NCBI GenBank assembly: GCA_008360955.1
Contig: LUCM01008502.1
Coordinates: forward strand, 182,258-246,257
DNA: 64,000 bases
Direction of reading: 5' to 3'
Source: Fasciolopsis buskii
Lineage: Eukaryota; Platyhelminthes; Trematoda; Plagiorchiida; Fasciolidae
Numbering within the stretch: the first letter of the stretch is position 1; every line of letters begins with the position of its first letter. Below are positions 13,181-26,204 of the stretch, one piece after another. The notes under the pieces were generated by a model. It searched no databases and had not been told where the DNA came from. It was given only the letters and a program-made list of their open reading frames with translations. Both the position numbers and the translations under genes were made by a program.

Positions 13181-15180
13181 GAAGCAAAAGATTAGAAAGG
13201 ACAGCTCGTGATACACGACCACCTAATTCAGTTTTCACAGTGGGAATCAATCACTTCAACCAGACAATCGTCGTTTTGGCTGCTCAAACGAGAAAGTATA
13301 TCACAGTTGGCAATACCATTCTCTGGAATAACTAGGGCGTTGTATAGAAGAATAAATGGTACCGTATGCCATAAGTTGTGAGCAGACGGTTAGCAGAGAG
13401 CGTCATTCAACTGGTGAATATGAATGCAGTTTTTTGTGACAGTTGATCCATTTCGTTCACAACAGAGTACGTGGATGGAAATGCTACCTGGGTGGGAAGG
13501 GGGTTTACTAGCAATGTAATTAGATGATTACACTTGAACAAATGAGCATTCATTTCATTTTCAGATGACTTCCAACATCACGTGAATACAGGTATTTTGC
13601 ACAGCGGAAAAAGACTGCAAGATGCCCACACCAAAGACAAGACAGAAAGACGTAGCAAATACCAGGCAAAAGATTGCAAAATCCCTACTATGATTCAGTA
13701 GGAGACTAAACTGTCAGGCCCATTATAGCTCACTGATCGACAATAGTGAATTGCAAATTTGGCTAAGTGGGTACAAAACAGAATTTATTTCCATGGGAAT
13801 AAAACAAATAAAACACAAACCCTGATGTTCGGCTAAGAATACCATAAAATATTTTGGGTCGCCTGTTTCTTTGTTCATCCAAAACACTCTTGGAATACTG
13901 AGCTACCGTCTGCAAATCAGATTCGATTTAGCAGTTGGTTTTCCTTTGATTATAAATATTTGAGTTTGCTTGAAATAACCAAATAATAGTTGTATGGTGA
14001 CTCTTGGAGGGAACCTCGAACGGTTATGTAACATGGAGTATAGAAATGGTCAGATTCCCAAACGAAGTATTTATGTCAGAATACTACGAGACAGTGTCGG
14101 CATAAACATTACTATCATCAATTCTGTCCATTGATTAATAATACTCCTGAAGGACAGAGTCTCGTGAGTGCAACCATCTACGACATATCAAGCTGTTACA
14201 TTTTATGACTAATCGAGACTGTTCTTTCGTGTTTGCGTTAAACTAGATAATGAATTCAATTTGGAGTGGGATTTGCTAGCTATTTCAGCGAATTTTTTTA
14301 GAACGTTGTTCTAAAAATCAAAATATCTATCTAGTGAACAAAGAGACCACTGGTAAGTGTGACTGGAGTCATGACTCCAGCTGTTTGACTTGTCATTTAA
14401 TTGTGTGCCTGCATGTGTGTCTCAGCATTGGGTGTACGTGAACCTCTGTGGATCACTGCTTTCGAGTTGGTCAGGGAATTCCTCCGAATGGGCAGGCAGA
14501 ACGGATGCACACCTTGAGGCCACCACCCTGGTCTTGTGCCATTCGCAGAGGTCAAAGGTGACGAACTGACCTGGAACTGATTTGTACTTTTCAACGTCCA
14601 CGCTTCAAACCCAATGGTATGAACATAATCAGATCAATGTCCTGCCAGCCCTCACGGCCAGCCTATTCATCGCCAGTGCTCGTATTACCGGAACGGTCCT
14701 TCCAATGCACGTGGGACCAAGATACCCACACGCACGTACAAACAAACATGCACACATTCACTCATGTTAACCGTCTAACCAATCAGCAGATGACCTCAAT
14801 AAAACATTCCGTAATTGTCCTCGTCTGTATGTGCAGCACGGCAACCACGCTTCCTCTACGGGGCCCTAGCTGAGTACGGAGACGAACATCCGTTCTGATT
14901 GCATTGATAACTTCTCTGCTTTAAACAACCATGACAACAGCATCTACTCAATTGAAGCTATCGCCTCGATATACAAAATATTGACAATAATATTTTTGGC
15001 TCCATGGTGTACACCAGATGATAGCAATACCTGGTCACTTTTGATGTAGTCCATTGAGTCCTAGAGTTTGTAATCTGTTTTAACATTCCGATAACAAATG
15101 TACCCAAAGGGACCCCAAACCGCAATAACCTTTTATTTGCCTAACGCACACGAGGGAATGCCTGCAAGTGCTGAGTGGCA
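13181..15180. other. Gene-poor stretch
   Basis: No gene was recognised. Open frames around 14397-14873 on both strands are short and overlapping and may be transposon debris. They have no identifiable domain. A perfect 18-bp palindrome at 14363-14380 is listed separately. Confidence 0.5.
14363..14380. repeat. Perfect 18-bp palindrome
   Basis: CTGGAGTCATGACTCCAG equals its own reverse complement. The centre contains TGACTCC and GGAGTCA half-sites, which resemble AP-1-type sites only loosely. There is no adjacent gene, so no regulatory role can be argued. Confidence 0.5.
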
Positions 15181-15336
15181 GGCTGCATGGTCAAGCTGAT
15201 AAGATCGTGGCGTTCGGACGTTAGGGCGGGAGTTTCGAACCGTCCCACCACTGACCAACTTCCCAATCGTCAGCGCTCGGTTGGCTGCCGTCCTCTTCCT
15301 GAAAAATGACGTACACTTTCGTTTCATTAATAAATG
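15181..15336 (+). repeat. tRNA-derived SINE, family A
   Basis: The A-box region is CATGGTCAAGCTGATAAG and the B-box region GAGTTTCGAACC. The family body follows with CCTGAAAAATGACGTACA and a 3' end TTTCATTAATAAA matching the copy at 13049-13180. This is a nearly complete unit with a one-base insertion in the B box. Confidence 0.75.
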
Positions 15337-16914
15337 GAAGGTAGTTCCAAAAATCACTTCGATATTTCTTATTGATAAAAAGACACAATTTGGCTTGGTG
15401 CAGCACTTATCGTTGAACAGCTGGTGGGCTTTGAGATGTCGAAAGAAGGCACTTTGTAGTGTTGGGCTCCACAACATGCTTTCAAAATCTCCTGACCTGA
15501 TAAACGTAAATTTCGGACTCGAAGAAGCTTTGTTTTGATACTCAATGACTAACTTTCTAATGAGGCCCAAATAGTGAGCAGGAATCACTAACACAAGTTA
15601 AAGTGAACTAACCACGAGAAACACTTCACTGTTGACTAAATGTATTGCAACAACGAGTCATGTCTACCAGTAACCATGGGCATTAGATCATAGAAATTTG
15701 AATGCCTCAAAGCCTAACGGAACGCGTTCGCCTGATGTTTTTAAAGGTTACGAACGAATGGTTCTATTGTAACAGTTAAGGATTACTTACAACATTCATT
15801 TGGGGACCAGCCTTTCTTTAGTAACGTTTGCACAATTAGCTGCGTATTTCAGGGTTGATTGCACTGGCATGCGTTAGCCCGCATTTCAAGTGATGTGTCG
15901 CTCACACTTGATGGATTTGTGGCTATTACCTAATCGAAAATGCCAGATGTTTACTCCAACCCTTGTCCCGCTGACGAGGTTGCACCATGTTTTGTAGAAA
16001 CATGAAAAATCTTGTAATCAACTCATTTGGTCGAACAACCGAGTTCCTTGAGAAATGGAAATAAATGAACCAGTGAATCGGTAGTGGTGTTTGTGTGAAA
16101 AACCTGAATAATAATGTAGCGGGTCAGTAATTCTATCCCCTTAACGAAATACATCTTCTAATTCCTTTCGATCAAGCAACATTAATATGGAAAGCAGTGA
16201 GGCCAGAATGAACAATATTGCGGGATAAAGGAAAATCAGCTGTTACCTCTGTGGACTTAACTGATGACAGGGAAAACTGGCACAGTTAAAGATCATGGTT
16301 TGGACAGTCAACTGAGCGGCTCTATGAATGTTTTTGCAGTCACGTAGCAAATGATCCGTTGATCCCGACTACTGTATCGAGATTCCTGTCCATCATTTTA
16401 GTACCATGCGGATGACGAATCATCCAGCGGAAACTGCGAACCTCCCAAACTAAATGATATAGTTTTTCTGATGGATAATTCGGGAGCTATGAAAATCACT
16501 ATTCCGGTCCAACAAATGACTCATTTAATTTGGAAAGTTGGACCAGGAAGTAAGCCATAAATACAAATCAAAAATCACTTCATCCACTGACCGGTTCGTG
16601 CACATGCTGATAGAGAATAGACCGAATTTCTTCTGACCTTTTGTTAATCGAAAATAACTATTTATTAGTACAGGTATCGTGAAAAGCCTTCACATGGTTT
16701 CTCGAAGCGCGGAATCAAACCGAATGCGTATTCTTCGGATTAACCCCATCTGATGTTCGCAGGTCAATAACTCGTTAGAATACAGATCCATAAGGGTGTA
16801 TTCGGTAACTAACAGATGTGATTCACAAATAAATCGGTCAACTGTGGGCAACGACTGTGTAGAATTTAACCGTTGTCTGCTTTTCCAACATTTTTTTCTT
16901 TTTACTTCTACTCC
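15337..16914. other. Gene-poor stretch
   Basis: No recognisable gene or repeat family was seen. Confidence 0.55.
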
Positions 16915-17075
16915 CTTTATTGATGAAATAACAGCGTACATCGATTCTCAGGAGAGGGAGGGGGCGCGGCCAACAGAGGGCTGCCCAGTGGGGAAGTTGA
17001 CCAGCAGTGGGAAGATTCGGACCCGCAATATTCACGTCCAAACACCACGACCTTATCCGCTTGGCCACCGCCGTA
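16915..17075 (-). repeat. tRNA-derived SINE, family A, best preserved copy
   Basis: Read on the minus strand: GCGGTGGCCAAGCGGATAAG (A box), the B box GGGTCCGAATCTT, then the body GGGCAGCCCTCTGTTGG, TCTCCTGAGAATCG and a 3' end TTTCATCAATAAA. The tRNA-like acceptor stem still pairs (GCGGTGG with CCACTGC), which ties the head to an ancestral tRNA of the A-box type TGGCCAAGCGG. This copy gives the clearest view of the family structure: about 75 bp of tRNA head plus about 85 bp of unique body. Confidence 0.8.
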
Positions 17076-20000
17076 CTAGGAGTACAGAAATTAGAATAAA
17101 ACTTGGTATGCACGCGGTAACGAAAACAGGTATTGAGTCCCGTGGTCTTGGTGTTAGGATACACACACACCCATGGAGTAGGGGAAAGCCTAGCTCTTCA
17201 GATGCAAAATTTTCAGCGTGCTTAAAAGCTGACCAGTTTTCCACGGTTGCTCGTCAGTACAGGATGTGGTATTTCATCTTATCAATTAATTTTCACAGGG
17301 TGATTTTGGGAACTCTGAGTTGGCTGATGCGTATGGAGCATTCATTTGAGCAATCATTATCGTAAGAACATAGTCTGATTTGGTGGGATTACTTTCTACG
17401 CGTATGGGAAGGTGAACAGAAAAGCCGAAATTTATTGGACGAAGTTAAAATTCATTTGTTTGATTTAAGAGGCACCAAAGTGTGCTAATGGGCCCAAGTT
17501 CACCTGCGGATTGACTAATGAAAAAAAGCATTTTGGTTTAATTTCGTTGCTGATTTATCTTTGTATTTAATCACTGAAATCACATGGGGGATGAAGAATA
17601 TCTTTCTGAATGACTGTGCGGTTGCCCACTATTCAGTTACCACGGAGGTTTGGCTTTGACAAATATATGAAAAACACAAAGGACCACGGCAAATGTGCCA
17701 AAGCCATGACCACCCACATCTCCAGAAAGAATTCCTCGTAGCTGACCTTTCTGAATTAACTGAATTCGTCTGCCAACCCTTCACTAATAGTGGGGTGAAT
17801 AAATGGACCTAAAAGCTATCCACCTATCCACTCGTTGCCATCTGTCTAGCCATCTATCAACTTCTCGTTCTTATCTATCTGTCGGGGTGGACTTATTTTC
17901 GTTACTTTGTTACCATACTGCGAATAATAAATCCACCTAATATGTTTAACTAGAAAATTCACGGAAATTGCTGAAATGTGGAAATTATTCTGATCAGTCG
18001 TTCGCGAAACAAATAGTGTAGATTTGAAACACTCTAGTACCTATTATGCGCCTTCGTGGTTGCTACGGCCGAGATGAACGGTATGCTAAGCAAAGCCTAA
18101 AATTTGAGGATAAGAGCTTATGGCAATGAAGTTCTTCCTTACAGCACATTAATCGTGACAGTAATCGTCAGAATGGTAAGAAACGATGTTTTAAAATCGT
18201 AGAAATTCAGGTGTGAATGGATACATTTCCGGTACGGTGCTCTTTGTTACGTTGTATATTTAACTATGAATATCAGCGCTATTTAGATTTTCGATGAATA
18301 TTTACCGTTAACGTGAAGGCCACTAGTTTTTGGGTTCGTTGATCGACAGTGGTCGCCGAGGAAGAATTCGAGCAAGATAGGAAACGACAATTGACGGACA
18401 GATTGGGTTTCGTCCATGAACAAGAATGAATTTGCATTGTGTTGAAGAGGTGGATACGTCTCGAGGGACATGAATGATTACGGAGTGGTTCGTATCGCAT
18501 GAAATTGTATAACGGTTTCTCATAAAAAGGAGGGTTTTTAAGAACGATACAGTTAATCTTTGAAGGTGGAACACCATCTAGTTTGGTGTTTCCAAATGGC
18601 ACCAGACTTTTGTATTTTCAGTACATTGTCGGTCTGGGATGAGATAGTTACTTCCGTACCACTTAGTTCATGTGCACTATTTTAGTAGAAACACTGTCTA
18701 ACTGCACAAGAATAATGAATTCACTGTTTTCACCTCAGTTATGCTTGTGTGAATTGTAATTCTACTTGTACGGACTTTGCATATGCATATGTCCATAATT
18801 CCCTCGGGAAGGCTTGCAAGAATCAGCTCATAATAACACGGAGAGCAAAAAGTTGTCAACAAAATTGTGTTCAGTTATGAAAGACTGCTCACAAAGTCAC
18901 CTGACGCATGCCGCCAAGTAGTTGGGATTCGGACTAAGCAAGCAAAATCAAAGTCTCCTTAGATATTCATGCGCAAATGTATAGAACGAAAGGTGGAACA
19001 TATCGAAGAACGACATTCTGACTGATCACTGTGTCCGCTTGCGGAATCCGAGATAATTATCTGTGCAAATATGTTACACGCAAATAGATCCATATCATAT
19101 TGCGTTACGGTTGTCTGTGGTATGCAAAACTCGCCGCTGACTAAAGACAAATAATGAGGAAACGATGTGAAATCACTATCTAACAGGCCGGAAGATTTGA
19201 AAAGAAACAACAAAGAGAAAAATACTTATCAACAGAGGAAAACAAATCGAGCTGTGTTTAATTACGGAGCATCACAGTCTTTTTATATAGAAAGATGGTC
19301 TTCTAATTTTGTTTTAACAGGTATATACATGAGACGATCAAGGTTCTATAGATTGCGGTTCCTAGTTATCTGGCAGAATCTGTGCTAATACGTAGTTAGG
19401 AGTTAATGGAGAAAAGACTACCAGTAAGATGGTCAGGAAAGGTGGATAGATACACAACACAATGGGAAAAGTTGAGATTTAATAAAGAATGGGAAAAAAG
19501 CCGTAAATGTGGGAGAAGTTGGTGAAAAAAACTGATGAAATGTTCATTTTCAGGTGTCTCGAAAAAAGACGACATGATAAGCTCATTTTAATAGTTGCCT
19601 GGCAAAAGATATTCAAAGATTGCTGATGCATCTTGGAACAAAAAAGGAGAAAGAATAGGTTTTAGCATAAACCGAGAATTAATGGTCTAGCGACATGAGC
19701 ATTGTGGGCCCATCCTTATTCTCTAACCGTTGCTAACGTGTTGCCAAAAGGGGCTTGAGGAAACAAAATATTCTTAGCTTTTGACGAAATGTGGAATATA
19801 GAGCAGAGTCGAGGACAGAAGCCAACGCATCTCATATCTCGGCAGTTTCTCTAACAATTAAGTGATACGATTAATCGGTGAAATGAATGCATCCCAAATA
19901 CACCTGTGCAGTTTGTAGGCTATCCGAAGGTGATTGTGGGCAAGTTTAAAACAGACTGGTGGTTAGACAGAGCCATGTTCTGTAAGCCAAAGGTCATAGA

Positions 20001-21936
20001 ATATTAGAGATGTGGAGCGAATGTGTTGCCTCGGACATTGCACATCTTAAGTTCAGGGATAAAACCAGCTCTAAGGAATCTCCGGCAATCAGGGAGAGAA
20101 TGAATACACAAAAAACATATTTAAAGATGCGGCGTCATACTTGAAAAGTAATGGTGACAAATCAGTACTTATCATACCTGCGGATGTTTTAATCGCCCAA
20201 AGACGTATGAACTCGTCTTCCTTGGAACATGGGGTTACGTGAGCACCCTCATCCAGAAACCAACAAGACCAGAGATTGATGGAGTGGATACGTATGTGCA
20301 CGGTTCATAGTTTCTGTTTTAGCCGCATAGCTGACTGGTTACATATCCCTTAACTACTGCCCATGATTTTCAACTGCGTCAAGCATTTGTCGTTCGCACA
20401 ATTTTCAGTGTTCATAAGTAGTCACGTGCGGAGATACTGAACAATGTTTACTCGGCTGATTAGTTTTGATTAGGACCACTACAATTCTTGTCTCTGAATC
20501 TGACAATACCGCCACAAAATGCACCCCCCACCCCTTATCCTGACATGCCGCTCCTGTTCAGAACTAGAAATAAGCAACTCGAAATTGGATTCGGGCAACC
20601 TATGACGGGTTATTCAGCCGCGGGACATCTTGTCATCCCATCCGCACAAGGAGATCATCAAGAAGCAAAAGATGAACGTGGTAAACCAAAATGCCGCTCT
20701 TCACGTTCGGCATCCTTATTATGATTCACAGGGTCCAGGTGCTTTACATTCGTGAACTGCAATGTACTTTTACCGAGACTGCCAGCGTAGCCGGTGAACC
20801 TCACCCAACAGCTGTTTTCATTTTTTAGTCGAGCGGAGAAGTGATGGTGGTTACGACAGATGTAACTAATCTCAGTCACTCAGCTGACCTCTTGGCCCAG
20901 TCGTACGAGGCACAGAATGGGCATACAGTTTTATGCACATCACGCACAGACATGAACTTTTCTTTTTTTTCTTTCCTGTTACATCCCTACGTAGATCGTA
21001 ATGCAGTATAGCATCTGTGGGGGTCGAAAGGGAGATTGAACCAGGTTGTATTAACTACTTCACTGGTTCCATTTAATATCATTCGCATTGAATCAAAAGT
21101 CCATTAATTTTCCTTTTGCTGATTCACAACAAACAGTGTTATCCACCATTGACTGATAAGTTACTTAAAGGAAACACTAACTTCAAATACCGATTGATAT
21201 AAATGAGAAAATTCACCCTCAATTACTAACGCAAAATAATGTGAACACTAGCACATATGTACTACCTAATAGAAAGTGGATGCGGTCTGTATGATTACTT
21301 GAACAGTTACGAAAAGAAAATAGCTTCGAACGATGTGTGCAACATACCAGCACGAGTAGTTTTGGCCTAATGAAAGATGCAAATAATACGGGGTGGTTTC
21401 GATGACGACTTCGATCGGTTAGCCTACTATGTTTTTCCAAAGTCCAAGGATTTATGAGTGGTTGGTTTGTACTGATTCTACAATGACGTATGCTAGTTGG
21501 TGTCAGATAATCAGTGCAACACAGTTGAGTACTATCGATTATCGTTTGTGCCGAATTCACAAACCAATCAGCCTGGTGTCCACCATTTGGCTTGAATGAG
21601 CTTCCGTGCACATATCTTTCAGATAAGAGACTTAATTGATTTTACTAACTTTGGTTGTTGGGACGGCTAGGGATTCCGGTTAGATAAATTGGAAAGATTT
21701 TGGTCTATTTTGAAGTGGTTGAATGAATCAGTCACCTAAATGCTTTAAAAATTGGTGACCTCTAAGAATAACCAGTTTGGACATGTCTATACGCGTGTGC
21801 AAAGGACCTAGTTCTACCACACGGACGCATGCACACAGCCTACCTCGACTCTTCAAGTTTATCCGATTAGATTTGAAATCGACCTCACACACACACGCAC
21901 AGCCTCGTCGATTGTGATTTTTCGGAGGCGATATTA
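17076..21936. other. Gene-poor stretch
   Basis: No recognisable gene was seen. Minor simple sequence occurs near 17815-17885 (degenerate TCTA/TCCA runs) and 21885-21903 (CA run). Open frames on both strands are at most 130 codons and have no motif. Confidence 0.55.
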
Positions 21937-22122
21937 ATGTGCCCCGCCAGCGCTCTAAACGCTTGTTTCATTGTCGTGCTTTGGGCGATCGTTTATGTAT
22001 TCAAGATCAGCTTATCTGCCCAGACTAATCTATCTATGGGATCTCGAGGTGACAATGATAAAGCGCAAGCTTATTCGGACGAGGAAATCGGGCTAAAGGA
22101 GAGCAAATCAGATGGAAAGTTC
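21937..22122 (+). CDS. Candidate first exon with a signal-anchor peptide
   Basis: An ATG opens a frame whose first 26 residues include the hydrophobic run ACFIVVLWAIVYVFKISL, suitable for a signal peptide or membrane anchor. It is followed by a charged, hydrophilic stretch (SDEEIGLKESKSDGKF). The frame meets a 5' splice consensus, TTC|gtatgc, at 22122/22123, leaving 62 full codons (phase 0), and stops soon after if unspliced. This is the layout of a first coding exon of a membrane or secreted protein. No downstream exon was identified, because retroelement debris begins 220 bp later. The family is not recognised. Confidence 0.33.
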
Positions 22123-22340
22123 GTATGCATTACATTTATCTAATCAGTTTGACAAAGGTGCCACAGATGCCCGGACGACCTACTAATTTTGCTGAAGTAT
22201 TTACGTAGCGGAGATGATAAGACACAAGTGCATTAATACACACACGAAGTTACAAAAAGTTCAATATCATTGAACGACAAACGCATTGTGATAAGCGATA
22301 GGGGAGGTGAAATTTGCTGACCAAAAAAGATCACAGTTGA

Positions 22341-22770
22341 AAGCAGGATCACAAGAACCCAAGAGGTCTACGAAATTCACGCTAATTTCGAAGTATCTTG
22401 AGGCTTACAGAGACTGGATGTCCTCAGTCTCAGCAAGGTTGTAGCCTAGCCCATTTATCATCAAAACGGCCGGGAGAACCTGAATATAGACTGTAACTTG
22501 CTGAACTTCCTTGAAATTGCAGTTCTCTGGAACGTTGCGCACCTGTCTGCCTGACGGTTGAAAATCCATGGATTCCAGGAACATGAAGTCGGCATTAACT
22601 CAGGTCTTCGACTTCCTGCCAAATAAATTCTTCTATATTGGAGTAAGATACAAAAGTTCCCAGCATTTAGGAGCGACAATTGCAGGAACCCAAAGACTAG
22701 TTCTTTGGCAGCTAGTGCTTCTTCTTTACATAAACGACCTTGTGGTAAATTCGGGACTACCACGCAATCA
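22341..22770 (+). mobile_element. Retroelement block P, copy 1
   Basis: This block, starting AGCAGGATCACAAGAACCC, recurs in direct orientation at 43290-43715 and inverted at 39521-39965. In the 43.4-kb copy a frame reads NLLNFRGISL, and here a frame reads LLLYINDLVVNS. Both resemble reverse-transcriptase motifs of non-LTR retrotransposons (the N-x-RGISL and L-x-YINDL signatures), in different frames. All copies are broken by indels. It is a decayed piece of a non-LTR element, and the clade is uncertain. Confidence 0.5.
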
Positions 22771-23830
22771 GCATCTTACCGGTAAATGTTGTCTCGTCTG
22801 CCGAGGTGTGCAAGCGGAGCGTGCACGAAAATGTCTCCGAGCGATCAACTTGGAGTTGAACGAAATATCCCGCGTTCCGCCATGCCAACAAGGCTTTAAA
22901 CACTACATCGGTTGGGAAGGACGGTAGACCCAAAAGAGTTGTGAGTTGTACTACCGCTTTACACTGTGCTAGGTTAACCCAATAGTGAATACAGTGTTCA
23001 GGCGTATGCTCCCAATCTGGTCAAAGCCCAGGGCAAATCTCAGCACGCATTCAATCAGAGTAACCCAAGTATGCGTCATCCACTTTGCGACATAGGGCTG
23101 AAGGATCCTAGCCAACTTCTCTTAGTTGAAGACAACGTAAGGTAAACTTGACAGTAGATCCCAGCTCCCGGAAATTCCGGCTACACTGGATTAGAGTCGA
23201 GTATACAGAAAGCAAGAAATAAAACAGAACGTCAACTCCCTGAAAAGCATCAGGAAAAAAATTCTTCTCACAGAGAGGCACCAGGGCAAGGGATAGCCAT
23301 CGAATAACATGGTGACATTGCGAAGTGCTGCGCAAATCAAGGTGAACTGGAAATACTGCATTCAGATCCGGCCCTGCAAACCACAGGACAAGGATTCTCT
23401 GATAACCGGTCTTTCACTATTAAGGACCTGTAACCTGCGTCTACTGGCTGTAGTCGGTACTTGGTTTTCCTTCAGATTGCCGATTCTCCAACCAGCTTTT
23501 CCAACTTGGGCTGGAGACCTTTGAAACCAGTTTCCTACTTCGGATGCCTTCTAGGTTAGTGATTAGTATACAACTACTAAAACCCAGGAACTGAATCGTA
23601 CTCAACACAGCGAACGGAAAAGCAGCGTAAACCCGTTCTGCTGAACCGCATCAACTGAAAACTCCAGGTTTTCACCCAATAAAGTCGGTCCTTCTAGGGC
23701 ACTGGTTGGTAGACGGAACATACCACTATCCAGCCCGATAAAGCACCCTTTATGTCTGTTGCTAGCCCCTCAAGATTACTTGCTCCAACAAACTTCACGC
23801 CATCGGCAAAGTGTTTATCATATCGGCGGT
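22771..23830 (-). mobile_element. Retroelement blocks Q-R-S, copy 1
   Basis: Positions 22771-23400 match 38841-39520 almost base for base, while about 23200-23830 match the inverse of 43735-44320. At 23799-23810 (minus) the sequence encodes FADG followed by VKFVGASNLE, a decayed version of the catalytic FADD box and the following region of CR1-type reverse transcriptases. The remaining minus-strand frames have no domain I can name. Nothing is intact. Confidence 0.5.
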
Positions 23831-24110
23831 TGATGCACGGCAAATATTTCCCGTTGAATAAACCAGCGCCCTTTCGGTCACATCTCGACTGGCGTCCATT
23901 AGTGCATACATTGGCGGCAAAATCTTGAGCACAGAACGTTGTTAAATTCATCTCAAATTTTTGCAGTTCTTTTGCTACTGGGCAACAAAGAGTCGTCGAG
24001 TTTGCCATGTCACCGGCTTGGCCTATCGCTATATCGGACGACATTTGGATAAACTTAACTTGAGTTATTCTGAGAAGCCGGAACGGGAGCTGGTTCCACG
24101 GTGGCAACAC
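23694..24110 (-). pseudogene. Reverse transcriptase palm fragment (FADG)
   Basis: A 138-codon minus-strand frame ends with HFADGVKFVGASNLEGLATD, which matches the palm catalytic box and the following strand of CR1-like reverse transcriptases. The second catalytic aspartate of the usual FADD is glycine, so the enzyme would be dead. The residues upstream of the box do not align clearly with the fingers domain and may belong to a rearranged segment. Confidence 0.45.
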
Positions 24111-25854
24111 ACCCTCCAGATGAAAGCTTCGGGTGTAAATCCCGACCTAGGCATCACTGATGAGCTCCGACAAGAAAGAAATTTAAGTGTGGTGCTTCTG
24201 AGTGTGCGGTTGGCCGGAGGTTTGTGCTTGAAAGATGCAGTACAAGATAGTCAGCTAAGCAGGCTGGATCCAAACAAATTTGAAACGGTTAATCATCGAC
24301 CATGAACTGGAGTGGCGCAAGAAGCGAATACCCCATTAACATCATGTATTAAAAACAATTGCTTGGGCCAGAGGCACAATGAAATTTGCTAATGACGACT
24401 GGAACCCGTTTCATTTCATACTTCTAACCGTGTGACAAGTGGTTTCACTTTCAATGCGGTGCCATTTTTCGAGGATTTTTATACCTAAAGTAACAACGAA
24501 TAGATTTACCCACTTTTACCTCCCAAAGTCACTGGAATTGCAGAAATACGCTGCAGAATAGTTATTATTTTGCTCTCAAGACACATTGTATTGATAGTCA
24601 AAGGACTTCGTTAATGGACCATGAAAACTTTTAATTTGACTTGTATGAATGAAAAGGCACTTAAGAAAATAGCTGGACGCAATTTTTGATACTCCAAAAA
24701 TATCCAGACCACTGGCCTAATTACCGTCCATTGAATGCTCAGAGAACTTGGGAGGTTCATTAATCCGTGTTGTGAAAACTGTTTCAATATTCAAGTTGAT
24801 TCTCAAGTTTCGATATTAATCTAGTTAAAATGGAATCAAAGGAATCGCAACATGAAAACCTGAGGGGTAAACTGCTCCATGAAGATGTCTATTTGCAGAT
24901 ACTACATCCCGTAAGGAATCAACGGCTTCGAGGCGAAAATAAGGGGGATTCAATCAGCGGTTAGCTGCTGACGAACTGTTCGCTTCCTCACGTCAAACGA
25001 AACTGTCGAGCCCAAGGAAAACCAAACAGCCTAAGTCGTGCGCAAAGCCGTCAACAAAATAAGTGGGAACTCCTACTCTAAGATACACCGTCAAACAGTG
25101 AGTGAGTTTATGACCATCACCATCGTTTGAAGATAGGTGATGTCTTCTGCAACCGGCTTGATACAACTTTTAATTTCCTAAATGAACAAGTATGCCTTTG
25201 TTGCATGGGAAGACTGGTCAGAAGGGAAGCGAGATGGGGGGGGGAATATGCGCTGCCATTAAAATCTCATATGAACTACTGTAAGTGTGCGTGCCTGATG
25301 GACCTATTTTAAGGACGGTAACGGCGATCAACCAAAAGATTTTCTTGAGCCAGACAAGAATAACCTTCAGAAAATACACTCATCCAACACAATTCACACG
25401 CATCACTGCATGACAGGATCGCCAGAAATGAAGGGTGCACCTACTTTTGTTTTCCGAATGCCCAAATCTACCGAAGACTCACGAGAACAACTGATGAGAT
25501 AGGCTTTCACAACATATGAATGGTACTGTTTCCTGCTTCGATCGAGATGCTTAGTTTAGCCTCACAAGCAGCAAGACGATAATTTCGAATCTCATGGGTT
25601 CTGTAGCTTTAACCCGCACAACATGCTTGTTCTCTTTATGACTAATTGATGTGGTTTACTTGAACACTTCAACACCCACGACGTCATCAGCACAAATAAC
25701 AAAGACCAGTCACAAAAACAAAATTGGCGTTGCCCTTTCAAGTCGGTGGTCGGTAGGCAAGGGTTGGTTACAACCCGGGGAGTTTGCCTACGCACATATA
25801 GGCCAGCGAAGTGGTATAAATTACACACAACTGAGACTCTTGTCACGTGACGGT
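24111..25854. other. Unassigned stretch
   Basis: No recognisable gene was seen. The first 200 bp may be further retroelement debris joined to the block on the left. The rest is featureless. Confidence 0.5.
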
Positions 25855-26204
25855 AATAGGAGATTGAACGTTTTCATGAAATAATTCACCACGTGATATC
25901 ATCGCTCAACTCACCATTAGGATCTACGGAAGTATTGTACGGCTGTTTCATCTTCGCTAGGAACCATCAGCGGCGCATATCTACCTTGCCTAAACTGGGA
26001 TGACCGGTTTTGAGTTGAATGCCCTAACTATTGCACATCTGAGCAGGTTCTCAACGGTTTGCTGGTTTTTACCAAATGATCTTTCACCTATCCGTCACTG
26101 ATTTGCGCGTCCACGAGCCGCCAGAACATAGCGATTAACTCCTACTGATAGATGACCTTTGAGCAAGTAGCCTAAGTACGACAAGGTTTGAAAATGACCT
26201 ACAG
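25855..26204 (-). repeat. SINE family B, long copy, older
   Basis: This is the reverse complement of the unit at 9777-10133, in the same internal order: tail, tRNA-like head (CGGTTTTGAGTTGAATGCCC on the plus strand), then the 5' block ending GACCTACAG. The tRNA head is more diverged than the copies near 9.4-10.1 kb, which indicates an older insertion. It confirms the 5' block as part of the family. Confidence 0.65.

Noticed and set aside
14397..14873. Overlapping frames on both strands as a gene
   Set aside because: None has a domain or splice support, and the frames shadow one another.
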